From contig NZ_JASJEU010000024.1 of assembly GCF_030077735.1 (NCBI RefSeq), positions 186,001 through 250,000 on the forward strand: a stretch of DNA of 64,000 nucleotides, read 5' to 3'. Below, piece after piece: positions 34,077 to 43,347 of the stretch. The position numbers and the translations under genes were made by a program. The DNA is from Gordonibacter faecis (lineage in GTDB: Bacteria; Actinomycetota; Coriobacteriia; Coriobacteriales; Eggerthellaceae). Positions within the stretch are counted from its first letter, which is position 1; the number at the start of each line of letters is the position of its first letter. Below the pieces are notes generated by a model that ran no database searches, was not told the origin of the DNA, and saw only the letters and a list, made by a program, of their open reading frames with translations.

Positions 34077-35393
34077 TTAGTCCTTCTTCTTGAACTTCAG
34101 TTTAATGGGCGTGCCCACCAAGTCGAAGCTTTCGCGCAGACGGTTCTCCAGGAATCGCTCGAAGTTGTCGGTGACCACGTCGGGGCGGTTCGCGAAGAAC
34201 GTAAACTGCGGCGGGCGCGTGGCGGTTTGCGTCACGTACTTCATGCGCAGGATGACTTTGCCCTTGGTGACCGTGTGGCCGCTTTCGCGGATTTCGGCCA
34301 GCCACGTGTTCAGCTTGTTGGTGGGGATGGTGCGGTTGAAGTTCTCGTAGGCCTCGTCGATGGCTTCCCAGATGCGATCCACCTTTTTGCCGGTGAGCGC
34401 CGAGATGGCGATGATGGGAGCGTAGCCCACGAACATGAGGCGGTCGGCAATGCGCTCGCGGATTTCGGCTTTGGCCTCGGGGCCTTCCACGAGGTCCCAC
34501 TTGTTCAGCACAATGACCATGGCACACCCGCGCTCGGCCGCGAAGCCTGCCACGCGTTGGTCCTGGTCAGTGAGGCCCAGCGTGGAGTCAATCACCAACA
34601 GCGCCACGTCGGCGCGGTCGATGGCGCGCATGGCACGCACGAACCCGTAGTATTCCACGTCTTCATCGATCTGACTCTTGCGGCGCAGGCCCGCCGTGTC
34701 CACGATGGTGTAGCGCTGGCCGTTGTGCGTGATGTGCGTATCGATGGCATCGCGCGTGGTGCCGGCCACATCAGACACGATGGAGCGCTCGTTTTGCGTC
34801 AGGCGATTCGTGAGCGAGGATTTGCCGGCGTTCGGGCGGCCGATAATGGCCACGTTGATGCCATCATCTTCGTCATTTTCTTCTGACAGTTCCACGCGAC
34901 GCAACTCTTCTACCAGGGCATCCAGCAAGTCGCCGGTGCCGTGGCCGTGCGTAGCCGACACGGGCCACGGATCCCCCAGCCCCAGCTGGTAGAACTCCCA
35001 CAACTCGTCGTCGCGGTTGGGCGTGTCCATCTTGTTTACGGCAAGGAACACGGGCTTCTTCGTGCGACGCAGGATGCGCGCCACCTCTTCGTCGTCGGCG
35101 TTGATGCCGGTTTTGCCGTCCACCAAGAAGATGATGACGTCGGCTTCGTTTGCGCCGGCCAGCGCCTGGTTGCGGATGGATCCTTGGAAGGCGTCGTCGT
35201 CGCCCATCTCAATACCGCCGGTGTCGACGAGCTTGAACTCGACGCCGTTCCAGTCGGCTTCATGGTACGAGCGGTCGCGCGTGACGCCGCGCATCTCGTG
35301 GACGATGGCCTCGTCGGCCTGGGCTATGCGGTTCACGAAGGTGGACTTGCCGACATTCGGCCGTCCCACCACCGCGACGAGTGGTAAAGGCAT
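34077..35393 (-). CDS. der: ribosome-assembly GTPase Der (EngA)
   Basis: This protein of about 438 residues has two tandem GTPase domains and a KH-like C-terminus, needed for 50S assembly. First G1 is GRPNVGKSTFVN with DTGGIE and NKMD. Second G1 is GRPNAGKSSLTN with DTAGLRRKSQ and NKWD. The start at ATG 35393 (MPLPLVAVVGRPN) is preferred over one four codons upstream. Confidence 0.97.
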   Translation of the reverse strand: MPLPLVAVVGRPNVGKSTFVNRIAQADEAIVHEMRGVTRDRSYHEADWNGVEFKLVDTGGIEMGDDDAFQGSIRNQALAGANEADVIIFLVDGKTGINADDEEVARILRRTKKPVFLAVNKMDTPNRDDELWEFYQLGLGDPWPVSATHGHGTGDLLDALVEELRRVELSEENDEDDGINVAIIGRPNAGKSSLTNRLTQNERSIVSDVAGTTRDAIDTHITHNGQRYTIVDTAGLRRKSQIDEDVEYYGFVRAMRAIDRADVALLVIDSTLGLTDQDQRVAGFAAERGCAMVIVLNKWDLVEGPEAKAEIRERIADRLMFVGYAPIIAISALTGKKVDRIWEAIDEAYENFNRTIPTNKLNTWLAEIRESGHTVTKGKVILRMKYVTQTATRPPQFTFFANRPDVVTDNFERFLENRLRESFDLVGTPIKLKFKKKD

Positions 35394-35432
35394 GGTTGTC
35401 CTCACAAATAACGGTTCGGTTAGGGGCCGGCT

Positions 35433-36887
35433 TCAGCGTCCGGCCAGGTCGATGATCTCGCTCAGATAATCGGTTGCGTTACAGGATACCACGGCCACAC
35501 GCGCGCCCGACCGCTTTCCCATATCCTCCAAAGTCATCCCATCGAGCGTCACCGCATCGTCATTAAACACGACGCGCGGAATGAGGTAGAGGGCGGAAGG
35601 GCTCGGGAGTGTATCGTGCGCGTTGAGCGCGGCGGCGGCGGTGCGCGTTGCTTCCGCGGCGCGGATGGCGGCGGCCATGTCACAACCGCACAGAAGCCCG
35701 GTCACGTCCACGTTGCCGCCGAAGAAGTGGTTGTCTACAAAGAGGGGTTCAAAGTGGCTGGTGAGAAGACCGCGGGCTACGAGCGGCGTCAGGAAGTCGC
35801 GCGTGGCCTGGCCCACCAGATAGCGCACGTCCAAGTTCGCGGTTTGCAGGGTATCGGCGGCGCGGGCTACCAGGCCGGTGCGTTCGGCTTCTTCCCAGTC
35901 GTCCACGAACGAGCGCACAATACCCACGCCGTCCTCGAACATGGCGAAATCGCCGTAAAACTCCGTGGGCGGCAGGTTGTCCAGCAGTTGCGCGCCGAAG
36001 GCGTTGCGGTAGAACTCGTCGGCGGGATAGGCCCACACTTCGCCACGCTCGGCAAGCGCGCGCTCCTGGAAGGGACGCACCAGGTCAAGCACCCCGCGCG
36101 CAGCCGCCGGGTCATTGAAGCTGGTGGTGAAGACACTCTGGTGGCGCGTGTAGCCCAGCGGCACAATACACACATCCAGAATGCCGGGGCGCACAAACGC
36201 CCACTCAAGCGTGTCGGTGAGCACCTCGCCGTCGTTTTCGCCCGGCACGAGGACTATCTGCGCGTGGAATTCCACGCCCGCAGCAAGCAGCCGATCAAGT
36301 GCCGCCAGCCCGTGAGCTGCATGTTTGCCGATAAGCCGTCGGCGCGCCTCGGCGTCAGCCGCATGCAACGACACGCGCAGCGGCGAGATACACTGTTCGA
36401 TGATGCGCCCTTCATCTGCGGCAGTGAGGTTCGTAAAGGTGACAAACGTACCCGAGAGGAAGCTCAGGCGGAAGTCGTCGTCGCGCAGGCTGAGCGAGGG
36501 GCGCATGCCGTCCGGCAGCTGGCGCATGAAGCAAAAGGTACACGCGTTGCGACACTGGCGCACGCCGTCATACACCACGCCGTCGAATTCCAGGCCCCAG
36601 TCCTCCCCCAGTTCGCGTTCGAGCACCACCGTGCCCGCATCGCCATCGAGGTCGAGGTAGCCCAGTTCCACCTCATCATCTGCCGAAAGCCAGCGCCAGT
36701 CGATGAGGTCGCGCAACGGCTGCCCGTCCACGCTGGTTATAAAGCACCCCGGCTCAAACCCCGCGTCGAAAGCCGGGCTGTCCGGAGCCACCGCCACAAT
36801 CCGCGCCCGCGGCTCCTCCGCACATGCACGGCACCGCGCAGCCCCTTCGGCCTGATCAACAATATCTTTCGACGGATAGGTGCTCAC
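35433..36887 (-). CDS. radical SAM / DUF512 protein with N-terminal PDZ-like domain
   Basis: This is a 484-residue protein. The N-terminal part (IVAVAPDSPAFDAGFEPGCFITSVDGQPL) is PDZ-like. The Fe-S cluster motif is CRNACTFCFMRQLPDG (Cx3Cx2C). The C-terminal half matches DUF512 (LVPGENDGEVLTDTLEWA, VPLGYTRHQ). It belongs to a conserved family found next to der in many Clostridia and Actinobacteria; the reaction is unknown. A GTG start at 36887 after AAAGGACGTTG is more likely than the TTG just before it. An AT-rich palindromic repeat lies 44 bases upstream. Confidence 0.88.
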   Translation of the reverse strand: MSTYPSKDIVDQAEGAARCRACAEEPRARIVAVAPDSPAFDAGFEPGCFITSVDGQPLRDLIDWRWLSADDEVELGYLDLDGDAGTVVLERELGEDWGLEFDGVVYDGVRQCRNACTFCFMRQLPDGMRPSLSLRDDDFRLSFLSGTFVTFTNLTAADEGRIIEQCISPLRVSLHAADAEARRRLIGKHAAHGLAALDRLLAAGVEFHAQIVLVPGENDGEVLTDTLEWAFVRPGILDVCIVPLGYTRHQSVFTTSFNDPAAARGVLDLVRPFQERALAERGEVWAYPADEFYRNAFGAQLLDNLPPTEFYGDFAMFEDGVGIVRSFVDDWEEAERTGLVARAADTLQTANLDVRYLVGQATRDFLTPLVARGLLTSHFEPLFVDNHFFGGNVDVTGLLCGCDMAAAIRAAEATRTAAAALNAHDTLPSPSALYLIPRVVFNDDAVTLDGMTLEDMGKRSGARVAVVSCNATDYLSEIIDLAGR

Positions 36888-36930
36888 CAACGTCCTTTCA
36901 GAACTCGCCCTAAATTCAACAAAAGCGCAC

Positions 36931-36990
36931 TTATAGTATTTTCACCCAGTTACGTTTTCGCATTAATACTATAAAATTTTATAGTATTAA
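36931..36990. repeat. AT-rich palindromic repeat, copy A
   Basis: TTATAGTATTTT, then TTACGTTTT, then the perfect palindrome TTAATACTATAAAA/TTTTATAGTATTAA (36963-36990). It is nearly identical to copy B at 37695-37752, in the same orientation, with the CdiA-like gene between them. Three TATAGTATT half-sites occur. It is upstream of the radical SAM gene and may contain its promoter or operator. Confidence 0.85.
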
Positions 36991-37120
36991 ATAACCGCAC
37001 TACCCAGAACTCAAGAGTTCGATAAGCCCTCTTTAAAAGGAAATGACAATACAAGATTAAATGCAACCAATTAGTATTTTGATAAATCAATTCGATCTGA
37101 ATTTGCCTTAAAAACTTTGG

Positions 37121-37174
37121 AATAAAACAACGAAAGCGCCGGAGGAGGTAAAATACATACCTTTCGGGCGCTTT
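37121..37174 (-). terminator. terminator of the CdiA-like nuclease gene
   Basis: AAAGCGCC (37133-37140) pairs with GGCGCTTT (37167-37174), with inner AGGTA/TACCT pairing; on the minus strand it is followed by CGTTGTTTTATT. Confidence 0.65.
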
Positions 37175-37198
37175 GCTAAACTACATACTACTGCGATT

Positions 37199-37588
37199 TC
37201 ACTTGATGTCAATGATTTCTCTCTGACGATTAATAAACCACAAATGCTTGATACTTCTCATCTCCCGAGCATGTTTTCTGAGTTCACGCTCGATCACCTC
37301 GTCTGGTAGCTTTTTCATTCTCCGAGCATCGATAATAATGTTCGGTGATTGATGCAATGCTCTACGTATGTTGCGGTCAATAGCCCGTACGTTGTCTGCC
37401 TTCGGAGCTTTCATTTCCCAAACAAGTCCATTAATAAGTACATCTGCAGAGGTTCTTCTGTTTTCTTCGCTTCGGCGAATGAATTCTACTGTTATACCAA
37501 CTTTCGCAAGTGCTTGAGCGCTTTCATATTCTTGATCCCAAATATTGAGACCTGGCGAAATAATTATTTTTCCGGAATCGCATTTCAT
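37199..37588 (-). CDS. stand-alone CdiA-C-terminal-like nuclease (putative toxin)
   Basis: This 129-residue AT-rich gene encodes what looks like a CdiA C-terminal tRNase-type domain (BECR/PD-(D/E)XK-like). SADVLINGLVWEMKAPKAD carries the Asp49 and Glu58-x-Lys60 catalytic pattern. NIRRALHQSPNIIIDARRMK and the C-terminal HLWFINRQREIIDI match the rest of the domain as I know it. There is no signal peptide, no delivery protein and no immunity gene visible within 700 bases. It sits alone between two direct copies of an AT-rich palindromic repeat. It could be a cargo toxin, a domesticated nuclease or an antiphage effector. Confidence 0.7.
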   Translation of the reverse strand: MKCDSGKIIISPGLNIWDQEYESAQALAKVGITVEFIRRSEENRRTSADVLINGLVWEMKAPKADNVRAIDRNIRRALHQSPNIIIDARRMKKLPDEVIERELRKHAREMRSIKHLWFINRQREIIDIK

Positions 37589-37694
37589 ATTCCTTAGTAT
37601 ACAACTAACAACATACTAATTTGACTATTTTAATCATTATTTATTATAGCTAGTGCTCTTGGTTCTTTATCCCATCGAGTTAAATGAACGCGAA

Positions 37695-37752
37695 TTATAG
37701 TATTTCCGACAATTACGTTTTAGCAGTAATACTATAAAATTTTATAGTATTA
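37695..37752. repeat. AT-rich palindromic repeat, copy B
   Basis: TTATAGTATTTCC, AATTACGTTTT, then the perfect palindrome GTAATACTATAAAA/TTTTATAGTATTAC (37725-37752). It lies 107 bases upstream of the nuclease gene, in the same relative place that copy A has to the radical SAM gene. The following gap to 37968 otherwise holds only small hairpins and the terminator below. Confidence 0.85.
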
Positions 37753-37881
37753 CTGTAGCCGTGGGCGATTTTCCCAAACTGTGTGACGCACTTACACACT
37801 GTTTGTCCCTGAATTGGGGACGAAGCATATAACAACGACACGATTTACGGCAATCGAGACACTGGGATCACCAGAAACCAC

Positions 37882-37916
37882 AACAGGCGCGCCTGTGATG
37901 GGGAGGCGCGCCTGTT
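37882..37916 (-). terminator. strong hairpin after the InlB-repeat gene
   Basis: AACAGGCGCGCCT (37882-37894) and AGGCGCGCCTGTT (37904-37916) form a 13-bp stem. The T-run is poor (TTGTGGTTT), so termination efficiency is uncertain. Confidence 0.6.
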
Positions 37917-37968
37917 GGGATTGTGGCAGGGCGGGTGTCCCGGCCGCTGGTTGCCGCCTCTAGGAGGC

Positions 37969-38850
37969 TCAGGCGGTACTTACCACGTAGGAGAGGTTAG
38001 CTACAGAAACTTCGCCATCTCCTGCGAGGTAGTTGAGTTGGGCTCCATCCGGCAAAAACAGACTGAAATCGACCAAGAGCGTGGATGGGTTATCGATGGT
38101 TCCCGCAGCAATAGTCCAACCTTCACCAGGAATGGTTGTTGTTGCCGTCGTGAGAGGAACCTGAACGGTCGATCCGGAGGCCGCAGGCGGCGTCAGCAGA
38201 ATGCGCGTACCGTGCAAGGTTGCAACACCGACAAACAGTGAGTCAGCTCCGGAATCCTGTGAACTTTCAACTGCGGTTACCTTAATAGCTCCCGCGCTTG
38301 TGGAAGAAAACTCAAGGTTTTTCTGACCAGTGACCTCCCCTAAAGCATTTACCTGAATAAGTGCGGAAGTTGGAAAGCTGCACTTTATCTTTAAGGCCCA
38401 GTGAGCATACAGCGTGGCGTCCGAATTCTTATCCCAAATGTGCACCCCTACGCCTTCCTGGTCATAGTACTGCGTGCCGCCAGTTGGCTTGTCGAAGTAA
38501 CCCAAGAACGTATAGCCAGTCCGCTCCGGCTTCGGCACCTTGTCCGGAACTTTACCGTAAGCAACATCAATAGTTGAGTTCGGCCCATCGCCACCGTTGC
38601 TGCTTAACGTAATGGTATAGATCGCAGAGTTCGTCACAAGAATGCTGAGTTTTGTTGCATCGTTACCAGAGCCGCCTTGACCCTTACTGGAGTCAACTAC
38701 AAGAATGCCAAGCAGCGTACTTCCCGTGTCAGCAGCAAGTGCCCTTGCAACAGGCAAGGTAAACGCCAGAACTACTGAAACAAGGAGAAACAAAAGCGCG
38801 GACAGCATGCGCTGCGTGCGTGACTTCGGTATATATCTCGTGCTCAGCAT
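37969..38850 (-). CDS. secreted protein with InlB/Listeria-Bacteroides repeat
   Basis: The protein is 293 residues from ATG 38850 (MLSTRYIPKSRTQRMLSALL), with GAAAGGAACGTG before the start. The signal peptide ends near ARALAAD. The middle holds one Flg_new/InlB-B repeat (KVPKPERTGYTFLGYFDKPT...YAHW). The C-terminal beta-rich part is unfamiliar. No LPxTG or membrane anchor is present, so the product is released or bound non-covalently. It lies 115 bases downstream of the leucine-rich-repeat gene on the same strand and probably works with it at the cell surface. GC is lower than the housekeeping genes. Confidence 0.75.
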   Translation of the reverse strand: MLSTRYIPKSRTQRMLSALLFLLVSVVLAFTLPVARALAADTGSTLLGILVVDSSKGQGGSGNDATKLSILVTNSAIYTITLSSNGGDGPNSTIDVAYGKVPDKVPKPERTGYTFLGYFDKPTGGTQYYDQEGVGVHIWDKNSDATLYAHWALKIKCSFPTSALIQVNALGEVTGQKNLEFSSTSAGAIKVTAVESSQDSGADSLFVGVATLHGTRILLTPPAASGSTVQVPLTTATTTIPGEGWTIAAGTIDNPSTLLVDFSLFLPDGAQLNYLAGDGEVSVANLSYVVSTA

Positions 38851-38922
38851 AACTAGCACGTTCCTTTCTTCCAACCCGACAGCCGAAAACTGCGAGGTAC
38901 CTGCTTTTGTTGCAAAGAGGTA

Positions 38923-38953
38923 AACCTGCCGGGGAGCACACCGCCGGCAGGTT
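38923..38953 (-). terminator. hairpin between the leucine-rich-repeat gene and the InlB-repeat gene
   Basis: AACCTGCCGG (38923-38932) pairs with CCGGCAGGTT (38944-38953); on the minus strand TTTACCTCTTTG follows. Probable partial terminator. Confidence 0.6.
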
Positions 38954-41775
38954 CGAGATACTGAATTAAAGACAGAAGCAGGGGCACACATCGTAACGGC
39001 CCGAAGCGTTGCTGCCGGCAGAGGGAGAACCACTCGAATCCACGCGAAGAAAGTCCTCTGGGTTACCCATATCCACTGTACGTTGCCACCATGTATCACC
39101 TGATGAAGGAATAGAGCCAGTAGCATTTACCTGTTTTACCTTCTTGAGGTACGTATTTTCACCGGTGTTTCTTTCCACTTTCCCAGACCAGTAAGCATAC
39201 TGTTTGCCCTCACAAACAAGCCAGGGCTGTGCATGCAACCATCCATTGTTGCCGGTATAGACCGAACCAGTATGTTCGTAATAGCTTGCAATAAAGAGCT
39301 TGTCGCTGGAGATAGCCACGGTAGAATCATCTTTACTGTCCCACGTTGTGTTGTAGTACTTCTTGACAACAGCGATAGAATCTTGCAAGTCTTTCGGAAC
39401 CTGTCCCCAGATGGCGTCAGTGTCGCTTCCGTAAAAGGGATTATCCTTACCGGGATTCATGTTTGCGCGTAGTTCGCTTGCACCCCAACCACCTGCATTG
39501 GTGGCGCTGTCTTCAACCAAGAGGCTGTTCATAGAATAAGGCGTATTGAGCAGATTCACGAACTGGAAGGTGAGGCCAGCCGTTTTGCAGTCGTCAGCAG
39601 CCGGTTCAGAAAGTTCATCATGGTTGATGCCAATGATGCGCACGTCATAGGGAGTACCCTTCCAGACGGTCTGGCAGGTGTAGGATGCGTCATCATTGAG
39701 ATAGGCTTCGTATTGATTCCAGTAGGGTGAAGCTTTCTCGTTTTTGGATATATCTTCAGCATGTGCTTTGACTTCGGCAAGTGTGTAACAACGACCCGTG
39801 CTGTCCTTCAGATAAAAACTCGACCGCTCAAAGGTGCAAACTACAGAAGCAAGGTCTAACGACGTGATGGCGCCTTTAAGAACACCTGGATTCACCTTGG
39901 CATCAGCAAGTGTTTTGTCGTTGGTGAGATTTAAGCGAAAGATAAAAGAGGACAAAGTGTTAGGCAGGATGGTGAAAGCACTTGGATCATCAGGGATCTT
40001 ATTATTTACGGAAGAGTTGTAGCCAAAGTGGACAGCTTTTTCTTCGGCACCCTCGGGATAGAGGCTGAATATCTTTTGGTCCAAAACATTATTCACAGCA
40101 GCACCGGAATTCGGCAGAAGAACAGTGCTGAGGAATTGCGACGTGCATTCGACTTGCGCAAGCTGTACAGGATAATCCATGTTGTTTCTAAATGATGCAA
40201 AGGACTTCATAGATTCGGGAGCTTTGCCCTCCGCTACATCGTAGGGGGCGTCTTGGCCAAAAGTGACATTCAAAGGGCTATCAACGCTGATTTGGGTGTC
40301 AGCACCAGCAAGATAGGCAGAGGGCAAGGGCACCTCGGAGTTAAGGATGGCGATGTCGGCCTCCCCTTCGGGGCTCGGAGCAACTTCCACCGTACGGGCT
40401 GCACGAGCGAGTTCGACACCCTCCAAGGAGAGAACGGTAGTGACATCAGTAGTTCCTGCTTTCTTGGCGCTGACGTAACCAGCATCTACTGATAAAGGAG
40501 CTGCGGCGTAGGAGAAGGAGGTCTCTACGGGGTCAGGCGCTTGGAGATTGCCGCCTTCTAGCAAGTCAGCCTCTTGACCGGCTTCGATAGTGAGAGGTTC
40601 TTCTGAAAGGGAGATGCCATAAGACATAAGGTGGTTGTTATCGGAGGGAAGGCCGGGATTCCAGAAATCCTCGGAGCCTGTAGGGACGTAGATCGAGACG
40701 TTGGTGCAGCCTGCGAGAGTATCGCTGGCGACTTCGGAAGTATTGAGAGCAACCACGCGCTCAAGTGATGAACAGGACGCGAAGGCGCGGGAGCCGATTG
40801 TCTCAATGCTGGTGGGAAGCCACACGTTTTTGAGGGACGTGGCTTCGAAAGCGTGCTCGCCGATGGCGCGGAGGGTGTTGGGGAACTCGATGGTTGAGAG
40901 GTTGGCGCAACCGGCGAAGGCGGCGTTGTTGATGGTGGCGATGGTTGAGGGGAGTTTGACACTCGTAAGGGAGCCGCGGTTTGCGAAAGAGTTCTCAGCT
41001 ATGGTGCTCACGCGGTAAGGGACTCCGTTGATCTCGGCGGAGGCGGGGACTTCGAGGTTGGCCTCGGGGTCGTCTTTGCCTTGCCAGGAGACGGAGAGAG
41101 TGTAGTCGTCTAGTAGGGTGTAGGCTAGGCCGCTGGTTTCATTGGAGGCATCAGAGTTTGTCGTTGCACCAGGTTGAGCTGGTTCAGCGAAGTGCTGGAA
41201 GTCAGCGCTCTCCCAGATGGACTTGCGAGTTTCGAAGTCTTCACCTGCTGGAAGCGCCACAACAGCTGAGGCTTTGACCTCATCAGCGAAAGCTGTGGGG
41301 TCGATTGATTGAACGTTGCCCAACACCGTGATTGATGCAAGGTCTTTACAGCCAGCAAGCGCGTACTCGCCGATTGCCTCAGTCTCGGATGGCAACACGA
41401 CGGCTTTCCCGTAAGCCGGCGGGCAGGCAACCAACGTCTTCATATTCTTTGAAAATAACATTCTGTCGTAGCTTGCAAATGCGGTGCTGCCATCCCCGAA
41501 AGAGAGTGAGGTACCCAGATGGCACAGGGACAATGCCTGGGCGGGAATGAATTTGGTAGAACCGGGGATGGTAACAGCACCCTCCTTGCCCTCGGGAATG
41601 AGCAGGAGATGCGAGTAATCCTTAGAGAAGATCATGCCGTCCAACGACGAAAAGCCCTCACACTTGGGGCTTATCTGGACATGCTTGAGTGACGAGCAAC
41701 CTTTGAGCGCCTCGTCATTGATATCTTTGATTGTTTCAGGGAGAGAAAGAGACTCTACGCAAGAATCAGTGAATG

Positions 41776-41787
41776 CCCCCCCCCCCC
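41776..41787. repeat. 12-G tract (coding strand) at second frame break
   Basis: Twelve C on the plus strand. The upstream frame reads LAGGGGIH-stop through it; the downstream frame reads LRGGGAFTDSC. Tract lengths of 11 or 14 would join the frames. Confidence 0.9.
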
Positions 41788-42086
41788 GCAAGGGTTTTAA
41801 CAGCAGTGACCGTATAAGTGTCGCTACCACTAGCAACCTGGGTGGGGACGGAGATGTTTTTGAGATCGGTGGCGTGGACGCCAACCAAAGAAACTGATGC
41901 GCCGTCTTCGTTTACTTCGAAAACAAGACCTTCAGACACAAAGGTGCCAAGTGTTGCTTTAGGAGTTCCTTGGACGAGTGGGAGTGATCCTGTGGTTTGG
42001 GATTCGAGAAGGGCGACCGAAGTCGCAAGAGATTCAGTACTGGTAGTTCCTGGGGTTTCGCCTTGGGCGGCTAGAGGCTCAGAAAG

Positions 42087-42098
42087 CCCCCCCCCCCC
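42087..42098. repeat. 12-G tract (coding strand) at first frame break
   Basis: Twelve C on the plus strand, 115 bases into the gene, just after the signal peptide. The signal-peptide frame reads RGGGAF-stop; the downstream frame reads SGGGGLSEPLAA. Tract lengths of 11 or 14 would join the frames. Confidence 0.9.
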
Positions 42099-42306
42099 GG
42101 AGATTTTCGGATTCTGCGGTACCTGCGAAGGCAGGTAGTGGACCGGCAGCCAAAGCAAGCGTAAGCGTAGCTACGCATGCAACTTTGCCGTACCGTGTCA
42201 TTCGGTTTCGCATGGTTATCCCTTGTCCTTTTGTAGTGCTTCTTCCCGTTTACACCGCCACGACATCGTTTCCCGGTCCGTCGCTTACATGCGGTATATA
42301 GTCGGC

Positions 42307-42334
42307 ATAGTAGCACGCGATTTGGGATTGTGAA
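42307..42334 (-). promoter_or_regulatory. candidate promoter of the leucine-rich-repeat gene
   Basis: On the minus strand TTCACA (42334-42329), 16 bases, TACTAT (42312-42307), about 94 bases before ATG 42213. Nothing else is recognised in the 290-base gap up to ispH. Confidence 0.4.
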
Positions 42335-42504
42335 GAGTGACCTTTCTTGGCTGAAGCAAGGACAACCCCGTGTTGAATCCCTCATTCCCGCAGGTAGAAC
42401 ATCTCCCCTACACCGCAATAAGAGCCGTCTTTTAAACCTGCGCTCCTCCATTATTTCTCCACAAAGTATGCCACGGGGCGGCGTCCGCCGCCTCCGGAAC
42501 TGCG

Positions 42505-43347
42505 CTAGCCTTCCAGGGCCTCGAGGCGGGCGACGACGGCTGATATCTGCACTTCCGGAGTGGAGGCGCCGGCGGTTACGCCTACGGTGAAGCAGCCGGC
42601 GAACCAGGTGGGGTCGATTTCTTCCGGCGACTCGATGTGGTGCGTGCGCGGACAGGCGGCGGCGCAGATGTCGGCGAGGCGCGTTGTGTTCGACGAGTTA
42701 CGGCCACCGATAACCACAATGGCGTCCACCTTGTCGGCAAGCGCGGCGGCGGCCTCTTGGCGCTGGCGCGTGGCGAAGCAGATGGTGTTTTTCACCTCGG
42801 GCTGAATGCCGCGCGCTTCCAGTTCGGCCACGATGGCGTCGAGCGCTTCGCGCGTTTGCGTGGTTTGCACGACGATGCCCACGGGTGCTTCCAGGTGTGC
42901 CGGAAGGTCGGCGGGGCTGGCCACCACAACCACCTCTCCCCCAGCCTCGCGCGCGTGCGCAACCAGGCCTTCTACCTCAGGGTGGCCCTCTTCGCCCACC
43001 ACAACCACACGGCCACAACGACGCGCGAGTTCAGCCGCCGCCTTTTGAGCGCGGGCGACATGGGGACAGGTGGCATCAATGAGCGGCAGGTCGCGCGCCA
43101 CCACGGCGCGACGCACGGCGGGTGTGACACCATGGCTGCGGATGATGACAGCACCGCGCTCTACGTCATCAGGGCCTTCGACGGCGCGCACACCGCGCGC
43201 TTCCAGTTCGGCCACCACCTGCGGGTTGTGGATGAGCGGGCCCAGCGTGGACGCGCCCTCCCCTTCGCCCGCGGCCGCCACGGCCATATCAAGCGCGCGC
43301 TGTACGCCATAACACGCACCCGCGTGTTCCGCGAGGACCACCTTCAT
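42505..43347 (-). CDS. ispH: 4-hydroxy-3-methylbut-2-enyl diphosphate reductase
   Basis: This is the last enzyme of the MEP isoprenoid pathway, 280 residues. The three [4Fe-4S] cysteines are in GACYGVQRALDM (Cys12), IDATCPHVARAQ and KNTICFATRQRQ. VIIRSHGV and GGRNSSNTTRL are family blocks. It overlaps plsC by ATGA and is last in the scpA-to-ispH operon. Confidence 0.97.
   Translation of the reverse strand: MKVVLAEHAGACYGVQRALDMAVAAAGEGEGASTLGPLIHNPQVVAELEARGVRAVEGPDDVERGAVIIRSHGVTPAVRRAVVARDLPLIDATCPHVARAQKAAAELARRCGRVVVVGEEGHPEVEGLVAHAREAGGEVVVVASPADLPAHLEAPVGIVVQTTQTREALDAIVAELEARGIQPEVKNTICFATRQRQEAAAALADKVDAIVVIGGRNSSNTTRLADICAAACPRTHHIESPEEIDPTWFAGCFTVGVTAGASTPEVQISAVVARLEALEG

Larger units (their letters stand above)
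38966..42213 (-). pseudogene. phase-variable (currently OFF) secreted BspA-like leucine-rich-repeat protein
   Basis: The reading starts at ATG 42213 with a clear signal peptide (MRNRMTRYGKVACVATLTLA, cleavage near AFAGT). It hits a 12-G tract at 42098-42087 and stops at 42079. The next frame continues from that tract to a second 12-G tract at 41787-41776 and stops at 41766. A third frame then runs open to 38966. One G fewer (or two more) in each tract restores one frame of about 1,081 residues. Domains are LRR_5/BspA repeats (LSLPETIKDINDEALKGCSS, KLPSTIATINNAAFAGCANL) and a C-terminal DUF6273-like region (GGWGASELRANMN). No sortase signal is present. Whether this is phase variation, decay or a homopolymer sequencing error cannot be told here. 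Confidence 0.82.

Noticed and set aside
36931..37752. Insertion sequence with terminal inverted repeats
   Set aside because: The flanking repeats are direct copies of a palindrome, there is no transposase and no obvious target duplication.
38966..42213. Three separate small genes instead of one broken gene
   Set aside because: Only the first piece has a start and signal peptide; the breaks fall exactly on the two G12 tracts and the LRR domain runs across them.
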